In this document: positions 1-10,061 of the stretch, piece after piece | How the letters are laid out: each line of letters begins with the position of its first letter | Numbering within the stretch: the stretch's first letter is position 1 | Source: Litorihabitans aurantiacus | GTDB lineage: Bacteria > Actinomycetota > Actinomycetes > Actinomycetales > Beutenbergiaceae | Direction of reading: 5' to 3' | Length of the DNA: 64,000 bases | Assembly (NCBI RefSeq): GCF_030161595.1 | Contig: NZ_BSUM01000001.1 | Coordinates: forward strand, 1 to 64,000 | Made by a program: the position numbers and the translations under genes | Notes under the pieces: generated by a model | Told to the model about the DNA's origin: nothing | What the model saw: the letters and a program-made list of their open reading frames with translations, nothing else | Database searches by the model: none

Positions 1-1175
1 CGCGCGCACGCCGCGCGGCCGGCGCCGCTGCCACCGTCGCCGTCGTCGTCGCCGTCGTCGTCGTCCACGTGCGGCGTGCCCCCCGACCACGTCGTCGTCG
101 ACGGCGTCGCGCACGAGGTGCTGCGCGGCTGGCCGCGCGGCCCGGGTCGAGCCCTGCTCGAGCTCGCGGCCGCCGACGGCTCGCGCCGGGGCGCCGAGGT
201 GCAGCTCGACGACGGCGCCGCCCGTGTCACCGTCCACCCTCGCGGCGTCGACGCGCGCCTGCCTGCCCTCGCGGACCGGCTGGCGCTCGGCGAGAAGGTC
301 GTGGTGCACCGGCCAGGCCGCCGCGCCGTGCTGCGCGGCAGCGGTCCCGACGCACCGTTCGTCAAGGTGACGCGGCGCGGTCGCGCCGCCGACGCCGCGC
401 GACGGCACCACGCGCTCGCCGGCCTCCTCGACGGCGCCGCGCGCACCCGCGACTGCTGTGGTCGACCGACGACGCGCTCGCCACCGCGCCGCTGCCCGGT
501 CTGACCCTGCTGGCACTCGGTCGGGACGAGACCGCCGACGAGGAGGCGCTCGCGGCGGCGTGGTCCGGCGTCGGGCGCGTGCTTGCGACGCTGGCGGCGC
601 ACGGGACCGTGGGCGGCGAGGCCGAGGGCACCGACGGCACCGGCCCGGCGCCGCACCCCGGCACCCCTGCGCTCCTCGAGCTTCCCGGCCACGACGCCGC
701 AGCCGAGCACGCCACGACCCTCGCCTGGCTCGACCCGGTGCGTGCCTGGGGGCTGCTGCCCGCCGTCGGCGACGACGTCGTCCGCGACGCGCTCGCGCCG
801 CTCCTGACGGACCCGCCCGGCCCGCGTGGCGTGCTGCACCGCGACCTGCACGAGGCGCAGGTGCTCGTCGCCCCCGACGGCGGGCTCGGCCTCCTCGACC
901 TCGACACCCTTGCGCGCGGCGAGAGCGCGCTCGACCTCGCGAACCTGCTCGCGCACCTCGACCTGCGCGAGCGCCAGGGACTGCTGACCCCGCGTCGTCG
1001 GGCCCGCGCGGAGGAGGCGCTGCTCGGCGCCGCGGCTCCGGCTCCCGGCACGCTCGCACGGGTGCCGGCGCACCTCGTGGCGGCCCGTCTGCGGCTCGCG
1101 GGCGTCTACGCGATGCGGCCGCGGTGGCGCACGACGGCGGTGGGTCTGCTGCGCGCGGCGCTCGCGAGCGCGTAG
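1..1175 (+). CDS. Phosphotransferase-family kinase (APH/choline-kinase fold), 5' end possibly cut, frameshifted
   Basis: Probable small-molecule kinase of the aminoglycoside/choline phosphotransferase fold. The C-terminal half has a catalytic loop HRDLHEAQVL (about 837-866) followed by LLDLDTLARGE, which fits the Brenner HxDxxxxN and DFG-like motifs with Q in place of N. The frame is open from base 1, so the start may lie outside the window; a GTG at 76 (PPDHVVVDG) is the first internal candidate. The frame breaks at the CCC run 446-448: one missing C joins LLDGAART to PRLLWSTDDALA and gives 392 codons. A GTC microsatellite (about 31-66) precedes the internal start. Substrate unknown; the family call rests on the catalytic loop. 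Confidence 0.6.
   Translation, partial: RARRAAGAAATVAVVVAVVVVHVRRAPRPRRRRRRRARGAARLAARPGSSPARARGRRRLAPGRRGAARRRRRPCHRPPSRRRRAPACPRGPAGARREGRGAPARPPRRAARQRSRRTVRQGDAARSRRRRRATAPRARRPPRRRRAHPRLLWSTDDALATAPLPGLTLLALGRDETADEEALAAAWSGVGRVLATLAAHGTVGGEAEGTDGTGPAPHPGTPALLELPGHDAAAEHATTLAWLDPVRAWGLLPAVGDDVVRDALAPLLTDPPGPRGVLHRDLHEAQVLVAPDGGLGLLDLDTLARGESALDLANLLAHLDLRERQGLLTPRRRARAEEALLGAAAPAPGTLARVPAHLVAARLRLAGVYAMRPRWRTTAVGLLRAALASA
31..66 (+). repeat. GTC/GCC trinucleotide microsatellite
   Basis: About 36 bp of imperfect CCG/TCG triplets that would encode a Pro/Ser run upstream of the kinase start. It may be coding or 5' flank, depending on the true start of the kinase. Confidence 0.6.
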
Positions 1176-1187
1176 CCGGCGGCGCCC

Positions 1188-2189
1188 CTACTGCGTGTAG
1201 ACGTCGTAGTGGTTGCCGTTCGTGCCCCGGTCGTAGACCTTGCCCTGGTGGCCGAAGGGCGTGTCGATGACCGAGCCGCGAGGGGAGTCGTTCGCCAGCA
1301 CGATGTAGCCGTCGGCGTCGGCCACGTAGCCGTCCGCGTTCACGTGCCGGCCGGGGATGCTCAGGCCCCCGCCCGGCAGCACCGCTTGCGAGTAGTACGT
1401 GAACCGGTAGCCGCCCCAGTTCACGACGCCGGCGCTCATGAACTGGCGCAGCGTGTACAGCTTCACCGAGGTCGGCAGCTCGTTCGTCCCGACCTCCACG
1501 ACCTCCGTCACGGGCGCGGTGACCTGCGTGGACAGCAGCGTGGCCCGCGCGACCTCGGTCTCGCCCGCGAGCGTGACCTCGCTCGTGGTGCGGGCGACGC
1601 CGTCGACACCCTCGGTGACCACCCGGGTCTCGCCGAGCGGCAGCTCGTCGGTCTCGCGCTGCTCGACGGCGTGCGGGACCGCCTCGTCCCGCGTCTCGTA
1701 GCGCGTGGTGCCGCGCTCGACGGTGACCACGGCACCCGCCTCGGGTGCCGCCGCGAGGTCGGCGGAGACGGTGTCGTCCCACCCGAGCTCGACCCCCGCC
1801 TCGGCGAGGGCGTCGGCGAGGGTGGGGGCCGCCGTCGTGATCTCGCGCGTCCCGCCGTCCACCACGACGGCGAGGCTCACCCCGGGCGCGTCGCTCAGCG
1901 CCGCACGGGCCTGGCTGCGCGAGGCCGGGGTGACGTGCACGAGGTCGGTGGCGGCGAGGTCGAGGTTCACGAGGGGGACGTCGGCGCTCGCGACGTGGGT
2001 GGCCGTGTCGGCTGCCGCCACGGCCGGGGTGCGGCCCAGCTCGCTCACGACGACGGCGCCGGTCCCGCCCACGAGGACGGCCAGCACGCCCGCGCCCGCG
2101 ACCGCGCGCAGCACGGGACGACGGCGGGGCACGTCCGGTGCGGCCGGCAGCGGTGTCACGGCGTCAGGCGTGGGGGAGGGCGAGGGCAT
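1188..2189 (-). CDS. Secreted DUF348/G5/3D-type cell-wall protein
   Basis: Membrane-anchored or secreted cell-wall-associated protein of 333 residues. An Arg-rich stretch and a hydrophobic segment (about 25-50) are followed by a DUF348-like ubiquitin-fold segment (VVVDGGTREITTAAPTLAD), a G5 domain (VTEGVDGVARTTSEVTLAGE) and a C-terminal 3D/double-psi-barrel-like segment with a DGYIVLAND patch and a terminal GNHYDVYTQ. This order recalls YabE/Rpf-type proteins that act on or bind peptidoglycan, but no lytic catalytic domain is visible. ATG 2189 is used; GTG 2216 is an alternative, four bases after a TACCGT hexamer. Convergent with the kinase gene. Confidence 0.75.
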   Translation of the reverse strand: MPSPSPTPDAVTPLPAAPDVPRRRPVLRAVAGAGVLAVLVGGTGAVVVSELGRTPAVAAADTATHVASADVPLVNLDLAATDLVHVTPASRSQARAALSDAPGVSLAVVVDGGTREITTAAPTLADALAEAGVELGWDDTVSADLAAAPEAGAVVTVERGTTRYETRDEAVPHAVEQRETDELPLGETRVVTEGVDGVARTTSEVTLAGETEVARATLLSTQVTAPVTEVVEVGTNELPTSVKLYTLRQFMSAGVVNWGGYRFTYYSQAVLPGGGLSIPGRHVNADGYVADADGYIVLANDSPRGSVIDTPFGHQGKVYDRGTNGNHYDVYTQ

Positions 2190-2301
2190 GGTGGCGTCCG
2201 TCTCGGGAGGGGTCACCCGAACGGTAGCCGAGGCCGCGGGCCCGGGGCGAGGGCGCGTGAGGACGGCCACGCACGCCGTCGTTCGCTCCTCGGGGGCGAC
2301 G

Positions 2302-2772
2302 TCAGTCCCGGAAGAACGGCAGCGCGGGGACGCGGAACTCCCGGCCGGCCCCGGCGCGGACGCCACCGACGATGCAGACGACGACGTGCGCCAGGCTGAT
2401 CAGCAGCCACAGCGTCATGAGGATGCCGAGCGGGAAGAAGCCGTCGACGGGTCCCTCGCGCGTGGCGAGGAACAGCAGCACGAAGTGCCCCGCCACGAGC
2501 AGCACGGTCAGGAGCGCGTAGGTCAGTCCCCAGTTGGCGGCGTGCCGGCCGTTGACCGCGTCGACGCCGCCGTAGCGGCGCCGGCTCCGGCCGACCCCGG
2601 CCATCACGATCCCGGAACCCACCTGCGCGAGGAACGGGATCGGCACGAGCGCGAGGACGCCGAGCGCCCACGGGGCGCCGCTCGGCGGCGCGGGCGGCGG
2701 CTGCCACGAGGGCGGCGGGCCGTACGGCGAGGCGAACGGCTCGGCGGGACGGTCGGGGTCGTGGGGCGTCAC
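2302..2772 (-). CDS. DUF4870-family membrane protein
   Basis: Small integral membrane protein of 156 residues. A Pro-rich cytoplasmic N-terminus (about 1-42) precedes hydrophobic segments near 45-70, 90-110 and 120-145. The family landmark is the NGRHAANWGLTYALL motif (residues ~75-90), matching the N-Q-KxALNWQ-like core of DUF4870. GTG 2772 is chosen: a CAGGCT hexamer ends 6 nt upstream (2779-2784), a degenerate version of the leaderless promoter seen elsewhere. Divergent from the DUF418 gene. Function of the family is unknown. Confidence 0.75.
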   Translation of the reverse strand: MTPHDPDRPAEPFASPYGPPPSWQPPPAPPSGAPWALGVLALVPIPFLAQVGSGIVMAGVGRSRRRYGGVDAVNGRHAANWGLTYALLTVLLVAGHFVLLFLATREGPVDGFFPLGILMTLWLLISLAHVVVCIVGGVRAGAGREFRVPALPFFRD

Positions 2773-2856
2773 GGCCACAGCCTGCCAGGCCGCGCGGGGC
2801 GGTGCGGTGTCAGGTCGCTGGGCGGTCCCCGGGCCCCACGCGCGGTCGAACCTCCC

Positions 2857-2862
2857 TAGGGT
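2857..2862 (+). promoter_or_regulatory. -10 element of leaderless DUF418 gene
   Basis: TAGGGT ends 7 nt before ATG 2870, and there is no Shine-Dalgarno sequence. No convincing -35 box seen. Confidence 0.6.
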
Positions 2863-2869
2863 GGTGGCA

Positions 2870-4203
2870 ATGACGAGCGCGCAGCCACCGCAGACGCCCC
2901 CGATGCCGCGGATGCCACCGATGGCGACGCCGCCGGTCGCCCCGCCGGTCGCCGCCCCGGCCGCCGCACCCCCGACCGGGGCCGCAGGCCCGACCGCCAT
3001 GACGGGCCGGAGCCTGGCACCCGACCTCGCCCGCGGCACGATGCTGCTGCTGATCGTGCTGGCGAACATCCCCTGGTACCTGTACGCGGCCACGAAGCGC
3101 GACATCTCGGAGCACCCGGTCGACGGTTCCGTGATCGACCGCGTGGTCCAGACCGTGATGCTGGTGGCCGTCGACGCGCGCTCCTACCCGATGTTCGCCG
3201 CGCTGTTCGGCTACGGCATCTGGCAGCTCTACACGCGCCAGGCGGCGGCCGGCACCGAGCACCGCGCCGCCCGCCGACTCCTACGACGCCGGAACTGGTG
3301 GCTCGTGGCGTTCGGGGCGGTGCACGCCGTGCTGCTGTGGTCCGGCGACGTGCTGGGTGCCTACGGGCTGGCCGGCGTCATCCTCGTGGCCCTGTTCATC
3401 GACCGCGCGAGCGCCGTGCTCCGCATCTGGGCGATCGTGATCGCCGGCCTGCTGACGGTGGTGTCGGCGCTGACGCTCGCCGTCTCGATCGCCCTCGCCG
3501 ACACCGACCTCTTCGCGGCCGGTGGATCCGTCGAGGACCCCATCGAGACCGGGGTCGCCGAACCCGGCTACCTCGCCTCGATCGTCGACCGCTCCCTCAT
3601 GTGGGTGGTCGCCGTGCCCTCGCAGGTGTTCCTGTCCGGCGTCATCCCGGTCGTGATCCTGGTCGGCATCCTGGCGGCGCGCCACCGCGTGCTCGAGGAG
3701 CCCGAGCGGCACCTGCCGCTGCTGCGCCGCACGGCCGTGGTCGGGCTCGCGATCGGCTGGACGGGGGCGCCGCCACCGCCGCGCAGCACCTCGACCTGTG
3801 GGGTGTGCCCGAGACGGCGGACCTGGGCTTCGTGATGCTGCAGACGGTCACGGGCATGTGCGCGGGGCTCGGGTACGTCGCCCTGTTCGGCCTGCTCACC
3901 GTGCGCATCCAACGGAGGGGTCGCGCGCCCGGGCGGGTCGTGTGGGCGCTGCAGGCCGTCGGCAAGCGATCCCTGAGCTGCTACCTCGCGCAGTCCGTGC
4001 TCGTCGCGCCGCTGCTCAGCGCGTGGGGTCTGGGGCTCGGCGCGCACCTCGGGTCGGCGGGTGCGGCGGCGATCGCCGTCGCCGTCTGGCTCGTCATCCT
4101 CGTCGGCGCGTGCGCGCTCGAGCGCGCCGGTCGGCGCGGTCCGGCGGAGGTGCTGCTGCGTCGCCTGTCCTACCCCCGCGCCCGGGTGGGCGCTACCGCC
4201 TGA
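2870..4203 (+). CDS. DUF418 family multipass membrane protein (frameshifted)
   Basis: Polytopic membrane protein, 444 residues once corrected. A Pro-rich N-terminus is followed by about ten hydrophobic segments. Family marks are YPMFAALFGYG (about residue 105) and the C-terminal GKRSLSCYLAQSVL, matching the YeiB/DUF418 signature; the family resembles acyltransferase-3-like proteins but has no assigned reaction. The frame breaks at the GGGGG run 3763-3767; one missing G joins LAIGWTGA to the AATAAQHLDLWGVPE reading. ATG 2870 is chosen because a TAGGGT -10 lies 7 nt upstream and the upstream ATG-less region is GC-rich noncoding. Convergent with the MFS gene. Confidence 0.75.
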
Positions 4204-4215
4204 CGCGCGCCGTCG

Positions 4216-5607
4216 TCACCCCCGGGAGCGGCGCTCGCGCACGTCCCACCAGTGGGCGACGACGGGCAGCGCCACCTCCTCGCCCGCGGCGATCCGCCCG
4301 AGGGCGAGCCGCCGCAGGCGCAGCAGCGAGAGCACCATCGCGCACGTCGAGAAGGTCGAGATGACCACGATCGCGCTCAGCGCCCAGCGGTAGTCCGTCG
4401 GCGACGGCGAGCCGTCCGGCGCCAGCACGTCCAGGATCAGCCCGACGACGACCGCGCCCACCATCGCCGCGGAGAACCCGCCGATGTTGACGAGGCCGGT
4501 CGCCGTCGAGATCCGGCGGCGCGGGTTGTAGTCGCGTGCCAGGTGGAAACCGACCTGCGAGGCGGGACCGCCGGCCGCCAGGACGAGGAACGCGAGGGTC
4601 ACCGCCCACCGCGGCGGCCCGCCCGGCCAGGCCACCAGCGTCAGCAGGGCCGCGATGCCCGCGCTCGACGTGACGATCGCGATGGGCATGCGCCAGCCGC
4701 GGCGCCGCCCGGCGAGCGGTCCGATGAGGAAGCTGAAGGCGAGGGTGGCGACGATGAACAGCGACAGGGTGCCGGCGGCGGCGTCGGGGGTGTAGCCGAG
4801 CGCGTCGGTGAGGTACGGGAAGCCCCACACCATCGCGAGGACGGTCCCGCCCGCCATCGTCGCCTGGTGCGTCCAGAACCCCACCTGGGTGCCGCGGCCG
4901 AGCTCGGTGCCGCGCCACGCGGAGCGCACGTCGTCGACCACGCCGGCGAAGCGGCGCGGCCGGTGGTGCGCGACGTCGTCGGCCACCTCGGCGCGGTGCG
5001 CCTCCGCGCTGCGGAACGGCGCGGTGACGGCCGGGCGCAGCAGCAGCACCGTCGCGGCGAGCGAGGTCAGGCCGGTGAGGAGGAACGTCCGCACCCAGCC
5101 GAGCTCGCCCAGGGCCCAGGTCAGGGGCACGGTCGCCACGAGGTTGCCGGCCATCCCGAACAGGCCGGTCCACATCGTCAGGACGGCGTAGCGCCGCTGC
5201 GGGAACCACTCCGCGACCAGCCGCAGGCACGAGAGGTAGACGGCGGAGTCCCCGAGGCCGAGCAGCGCCCTCGCCCCGAGCGCGAGGCCGTAGGAGTCGG
5301 CGAAGGCGAACGCGACCTGACCGCTCGCCATCACCAGAGCGGCGACGAGCAGCACGCGGCGCGGGCCGAGGCGGTCGATGAGCAGGCCGGCCGGCACCTG
5401 CATCGCGGCGTAGATGCCGAGCTGGACGGTGACGAACGTGCCGAGCTGCGCCGCGGAGATGTCCAGGCGCTCGACGGCGGCCGGTCCGGCCACCCCGAGC
5501 GAGGAGCGGTGCAGGAGGGCGAGGAAGTACACCGAGCAGCCAGCGAGCCAGACGGCCCACGGGTTGCGCCGCGCGGCGTCGTCGATCCGGCGGACCAGCG
5601 ACGTCAT
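4216..5607 (-). CDS. MFS transporter
   Basis: Major facilitator superfamily permease, 463 residues with about 12 transmembrane segments, as usual for the family. The MFS motif between TM2 and TM3 appears as LLIDRLGPRRVL, and the ALLGLGDSAVYLSCLRLVAEWF segment in TM4 resembles nitrate/sugar-phosphate/D-galactonate-type carriers. A long charged loop (about 215-260) separates the two six-helix halves. Substrate cannot be told. The C-terminus is Arg-rich and cytoplasmic. The gene is immediately downstream of, but not overlapping, the Gln/Gly-rich protein gene on the same strand (46 bp gap), so co-transcription is possible. Confidence 0.85.
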   Translation of the reverse strand: MTSLVRRIDDAARRNPWAVWLAGCSVYFLALLHRSSLGVAGPAAVERLDISAAQLGTFVTVQLGIYAAMQVPAGLLIDRLGPRRVLLVAALVMASGQVAFAFADSYGLALGARALLGLGDSAVYLSCLRLVAEWFPQRRYAVLTMWTGLFGMAGNLVATVPLTWALGELGWVRTFLLTGLTSLAATVLLLRPAVTAPFRSAEAHRAEVADDVAHHRPRRFAGVVDDVRSAWRGTELGRGTQVGFWTHQATMAGGTVLAMVWGFPYLTDALGYTPDAAAGTLSLFIVATLAFSFLIGPLAGRRRGWRMPIAIVTSSAGIAALLTLVAWPGGPPRWAVTLAFLVLAAGGPASQVGFHLARDYNPRRRISTATGLVNIGGFSAAMVGAVVVGLILDVLAPDGSPSPTDYRWALSAIVVISTFSTCAMVLSLLRLRRLALGRIAAGEEVALPVVAHWWDVRERRSRG

Positions 5608-5653
5608 CGTGCCCCCACCCCCGCCGGGGGCGCGGCGGGGGTGCTCGGGTGCG

Positions 5654-7242
5654 TCAGTTCCAGACGACGGTCCTCGGTTCCGTGGAGAAGTCGACGGTCG
5701 GGGCGCCGAGGCTCGGGCCGAACAGGACGTCGCACGTCCCGACCTGGCCGTCCTTCGTGCACTCGGCGGTCGTCGAGACCCCGCCGATCGAGCGGCCGCG
5801 CACGAAGTTCGGGTTGTCGTAGCCGGCCGTGGGGTCGAGGTCGCCGATCCGCAGCTCGGCGTCGCCCGAGAGCGTGCGGGTCAGGGTGCCGTCGGTGAGC
5901 TGGGTGCCGTCGCTGAGGGTGGCCGGGACCGCCAGGCCGCACCCGGCCTCGAGCGTGGTCGAGGCGAGGCACTCGTCGACGGCGGCGCGCACCGACTCGT
6001 GGAAGGCCGCGACGGACTCCTCGGTCAGGTCCACGGTGAGACCGCTGAAGGATGCGGACTCGAACCGCTCGGTGATCGCGGCCTGCGTCTCGCCGGTGAT
6101 GCCGAAGACGGTCGAGGTCGTGGCGATCTCGTAGGTGCCGATGAAGGCGTCGTAGTCCTCGCCCGCGGTCACGGGCACGCCGTTCACGGTGACGTCGACG
6201 CCGGAGACGCTGCCGGGCACGTACACCGACCCGCCCGCCGAGGTGAGGGTGTAGGCGCCGTCGCCGTCGCCCGTGAGTCGCACGGTCGTGCTGACGGGGG
6301 TGTCGCCGAGCTGGTAGGCGACCTCCACCTCCACGCCGTAGGGGTTGTCGTCCGTCGGCGGGGTCACGACGATGTCGGTGATCGGCGCGATCGCGGCCGA
6401 CGCGGCGAGCACCTCGTCGGTCAGCAGGGTCTCGTCGAGGCCGGTGGAGGAGTCGACGAGATCGAGGGCCGTCTGGGCGTCGCCCGCGGCGATGGCGTCG
6501 AGGAAGGTCTGGACGATCTCCTCGGGGACGTCACCCGCGGCCTCGGCCTCCGTGCCCGTGCCGGTCGAGGTCGGCTCGGCGTCGTCGTCGTCCGAGCCTC
6601 CGCCGAGCACGAGGAGCAGAGAGACCACGACGATCAGCGCCACGACCCCGACGACGATGCCGATGATCGCCGCGAGCGGGAGCTTCCGGGAGCCGCCGGA
6701 CCCGCCGGGGCCGTTCGGGCCACCGGGGCCGCCGGGTCCGCCGAAGGGCAAGGTCCGGTACGGCTGGGCCGGGTCCCCGCCCGGCTGCGCAGCGCCGTAG
6801 GCGGGCTGGCCGTACTGCTGGGTGGCGGGCTGCTGGTCGTAGGTCGGCTGACCGCCGTACTGACCCGCCTGCGGCTGGGATCCGTACTGACCGGGCTGCG
6901 ACTGGCCGTACTGCTGGCCCCCGTGCTGCTGACCGCCGTACTGCTGACCGCCCTGCGCCTGGCCCCACTGCTCACCGCCGGGCCGGGCCTGGCCGGAGGG
7001 CTGACCGTGCTGCGGTGCGGAGCCCTGCGACCAGCCACCCTGGTCGGCCGGGGCACCCCACGACCCCGCCGGAGCCGCGGGTGGTGTCGCGCCCGACGAT
7101 CCCGCGGGCGCACCCCACCCGTCGTAGGCGGTGCCGGGACCCTGCGATCCGCCATCGGTCCCGGGTGCCGGGGTCGCGCCGGACGCGGGGTCGTGCTGCG
7201 CGTCGTCGTTCGGGGGTGCGGCGTGCGGCCGTCGTTGCTCAT
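5654..7242 (-). CDS. Gln/Gly/Tyr-rich tail membrane-anchored protein (frameshifted)
   Basis: Single-pass membrane protein, 529 residues after correction. The first ~165 residues are a low-complexity cytoplasmic tail with repeated QQYGGQQHGGQQYGQ-like units. A Gly/Pro patch and one transmembrane helix follow (KLPLAAIIGIVVGVVALIVVVSLLLVL begins with KLPLAAIIG). The extracellular part has a DUF4878-like segment (EEIVQTFLDAIAAGDAQTALDL) and an extended beta-rich domain with paired Cys. ATG 7242 is followed by a break at the GGGGG run 7212-7216 (one missing base on the coding strand). A TAGCCT hexamer lies ~28 nt upstream. Such tails occur in actinobacterial envelope proteins; function is unknown. 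Confidence 0.7.
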
Positions 7243-7353
7243 GTCTGGTCCCTGGTCGAGGTGTGGTCCGAGGCTATCGGTCGCCAACCCGGGACGGGTG
7301 AGCTGTCCGGTCCCCGGGTCCGCCGGTGTCCCGACGGTGCGCCGCGCCGGTGC

Positions 7354-8699
7354 TCAGCGCGCCCCCGCCACCACCGCCCGCGCCACCGGCGTGCTCGCCG
7401 CGGCCCCCAGCAGCACCAGCCCGGCGGCCGCCGCCACGCTCAGGACGTACCGCACGAGCACGGTCGGGTCCGCGAACGTCCCCACCCCCACCAGCGGCCC
7501 GAGGATCAGCAGCATCGACCCGGCGGCCGTCCCGGTCGCGACCAGCAGCGGCACGAGCGTCTCGCGGAACCGCGCGGCGTCGAGCGTGCGGGCGTCGGTC
7601 CCCACGAGCGCGAGGTCGCGGTACGTGCGCCGCTGGTCGATGACCCGCCCGGCCTGCAGCACCCCGGTCGAGACGGCGGCGAGCAGGCCCGCGATCGCGA
7701 GCGTGAGGAGGCCGCCGGTCCCGACGTCGTGCGCCAGCGCGTCCGCCGCCGGATCGCCCCCGTCGGTGGGCGTCAGCAGCGCCGCGACGGCCGTGATCCC
7801 CGCGATGAACGTCGCGAGCGCGACGCCGCCGACGCTGCGCCACGCGGTCCGGGGTCGTCCGCGATCCGCCGCCCCGCCAGGAGCGTCGCGGCGCTGCGGG
7901 CGCGCGCCGCCGTCACCCGCCCGACGAGGCCGAGCACGAACGGACCCACGAGGTTCAGCGTCGCCATGCCGCCGGCCACGAGGAGCATCGTGACGGCGAT
8001 CCCGACGGCGGCCGGCGCCCCCGCCAGCGCCGAGCTCACCGATGCCGCACCGACGGCGGCGAGGACGAGGGCGATCAGCCGGGCGGCGCGCATCCCCGGC
8101 GGGGTGGTGCGCGCGGCCACCCCGAGCGGCGAGATCGCGACGCGCCCGAGGCTCGAGGTCGCCGAGGCGAGTGCGACGAGGACGACGGCGACGATCGCCG
8201 CGGCCAGCCCGGGCACCCCCACCCACAGCTCGCCCACCTCGAACGCGCGGCCCTGGAACCGCAGGCGGGCGACGAGCGGCAGCAGCGCGAGGTAGCCCGC
8301 GACCCCCGCCAGCGCACCGGTCAGCGCCTGGACGGCCGCGTCCAGCACCGTCAGCGTGGCGACCCGCCCGGTGCTCGCACCGACGAGGCGCAGGGTGGCC
8401 AGGCGGGCGTCGCGCCGCGCGACCGCCAGTCGTGCCGCGGCGCCGCCGAGGGTCGACAGCGGCACGAGCAGCAGCAGGGTGGCGAACGCGGCGAGCACGA
8501 CGTAGGCACCGCTCTCGTCCCCGCCCGTGCCGGTCAGCTGCCGCTGCACGAACGCGGTCAGGCCGCCGACGACGACGAGCGCGACCGCCGTCGTCACGCC
8601 GAACGCGACGACGGCGAGCGCGCTGGTCAGGCGCGCGGGGTCGCGCGGGCCCGACGCCGTCCGCCGGCGCAGGAGGAGCCAGAGCCGCAGCGTGGTCAC
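7354..8699 (-). CDS. FtsX-like ABC exporter permease (frameshifted)
   Basis: Membrane subunit of a MacB/LolE-type ABC system, 448 residues after correction. Two FtsX-type units can be seen: the first (about 20-170) and second (about 290-445) each have three or four hydrophobic helices, with the typical ATLRLVGAS / DLALVGTDA cytoplasmic coupling segments. The frame breaks at the GGGG run 7851-7854; one missing base joins RIADDP to RTAWRSVGGVALATF. GTG 8699 overlaps the stop of the ATPase gene as GTGA, so the two subunits are translationally coupled. Cargo unknown; such pairs often export antimicrobial peptides or move lipoproteins. Confidence 0.85.
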
Positions 8700-9397
8700 G
8701 ACGCCACCTGAGCGAGCTCGCGCACGATGCGGCCGTCGCGCATCTCCACCGTGCGGCTGCACCACCGCGCCACCTCGGGGTCGTGGGTCACGACGACGAG
8801 CGCCGCACCCTGGGCGCGCGCCGCCGTCGTGAGCGCCCGCATGACCTCCCAGCCGGTGCCGCGGTCGAGCGCGCCGGTCGGCTCGTCGGCGAAGATCACG
8901 CCGGGAGCCCCCACCAGCGCCCGCGCGATCGCGACGCGCTGCGCCTGGCCGCCGGACAGCTCACCCGGGCGGCGCGCCTCCATCCCCGCCAGCCCGAGGT
9001 GCGTGAGCCACTGGCGGGCGCGACCGACCGCCTCGGAGCGGCTGCGGCCCGCGAGCAGCAGCGGGAGCGCCACGTTCTCCTGCGCGGGGAGCTCCGGGAG
9101 CAGCTGTCCCTGCTGGAAGACGAAGCCGAACGCGGTGCGGCGCAGCGCCGTGCGCTCGCGGTCGCGCATCGTGCTGAGCGGGCGGCCGTCCCAGACGACC
9201 TCGCCCGACGTCGGCGCGAGGACGCCGGCCAGCAGGTGGAGCAGCGTGGTCTTGCCGGATCCGGAGGGGCCGGTGACGGCGAGCGACGACCCGGCCGCGA
9301 GCGTCAGGTCGACGCCCGCGAGGGCGGTGGTGGTGGACTCGCGCGTGCCGTAGGTCCGGTGCAGGGCGCGCGCCTCGAGCGTGCGTGGAGTGGTCAT
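8696..9397 (-). CDS. ABC transporter ATP-binding protein (FtsE/MacB/LolD class)
   Basis: ATPase subunit of 233 residues for the permease encoded just downstream. Walker A GPSGSGKT (about 43-50), Q-loop FQQGQLLPELPAQENV, signature LSGGQAQRVAIARAL (about 147), Walker B VIFADEPTGALD and switch His in VVVTHD are all intact. Length and motif spacing are normal for the class. It overlaps the permease start by 4 bp (GTGA). A CAGGCT hexamer ends 6 nt before ATG 9397, similar to the leaderless promoters in this window but with C at position 1. Confidence 0.93.
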   Translation of the reverse strand: MTTPRTLEARALHRTYGTRESTTTALAGVDLTLAAGSSLAVTGPSGSGKTTLLHLLAGVLAPTSGEVVWDGRPLSTMRDRERTALRRTAFGFVFQQGQLLPELPAQENVALPLLLAGRSRSEAVGRARQWLTHLGLAGMEARRPGELSGGQAQRVAIARALVGAPGVIFADEPTGALDRGTGWEVMRALTTAARAQGAALVVVTHDPEVARWCSRTVEMRDGRIVRELAQVAS

Positions 9398-9506
9398 GCC
9401 TCGAGCCTGCGCGCCCGGGGGCCCCGCCGCGTCGGGCCACGGTCGGCGTCCCGCGCGACGGCGTGCGCCCGCGGACGGGCGGGCCCCTCCTCCCGGGGTC
9501 GGACCC

Positions 9507-10061
9507 TCAGCGACGGCGGGAGAACGTGGCGGTGTAGTAGGTCTGCACGTCGACCTCGTCGGCGGTGAGGTCGCTCACGCGCCGCGCCCGCCGGAACAGG
9601 TGGTCGGCGAAGTGGTGCGAGAGGTCGTTGAACCGGGACACGTCGTACCCGACCGTGACGCGTCCGTCCGCGAGCATGTCGATGAGTGCGTCGAGCATGT
9701 CGACGAACGCGGTCGTCCGACGTTCCGACGGGTGCGCGAGGGTGTACCCGACGTACCAGAGAGCGTTCCTCGCGAGCGCCTCGGGATGCTTGGCACGGTA
9801 GTAGTCCGGGCTGATCCACGGGACGGCCGAGACGTCCGTGGCGATCGTGGTCATGGCGACGGCGCGCCCCTCGTCCCGCGCGAGGAGCTTGAGGATGCGG
9901 TCGTCGCCCATCTCCTCGGCGAACTCGTCCCGGGTGAGGAGGTGGCGAGCCGCCGCCCGCGTCGCCATCGGCGCGAACGCTGCCTCGTACACGGGCCACC
10001 ACGCCTCGACGTCGTCGGGCCCGAGGTGTCGGACGGTGCTGACGGCGGTGCGGCCCGTCAC
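9507..10061 (-). CDS. GNAT-fold acyltransferase-like protein coupled to arginine decarboxylase
   Basis: Protein of 184 residues. The N-terminal VRHLGPDDVEAWWPVYEAAF helix-turn and the central strand GRAVAMTTIATDVSAV resemble the first half of a GNAT acetyltransferase; the classic acetyl-CoA loop (Q/RxxGxG/A) is not clear, so the assignment is tentative. GTG 10061 overlaps the stop of the pyruvoyl-dependent arginine decarboxylase gene as GTGA. That coupling suggests a joint role, for example modifying agmatine or a derived polyamine. This is inference from context only. Confidence 0.5.
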   Translation of the reverse strand: MTGRTAVSTVRHLGPDDVEAWWPVYEAAFAPMATRAAARHLLTRDEFAEEMGDDRILKLLARDEGRAVAMTTIATDVSAVPWISPDYYRAKHPEALARNALWYVGYTLAHPSERRTTAFVDMLDALIDMLADGRVTVGYDVSRFNDLSHHFADHLFRRARRVSDLTADEVDVQTYYTATFSRRR

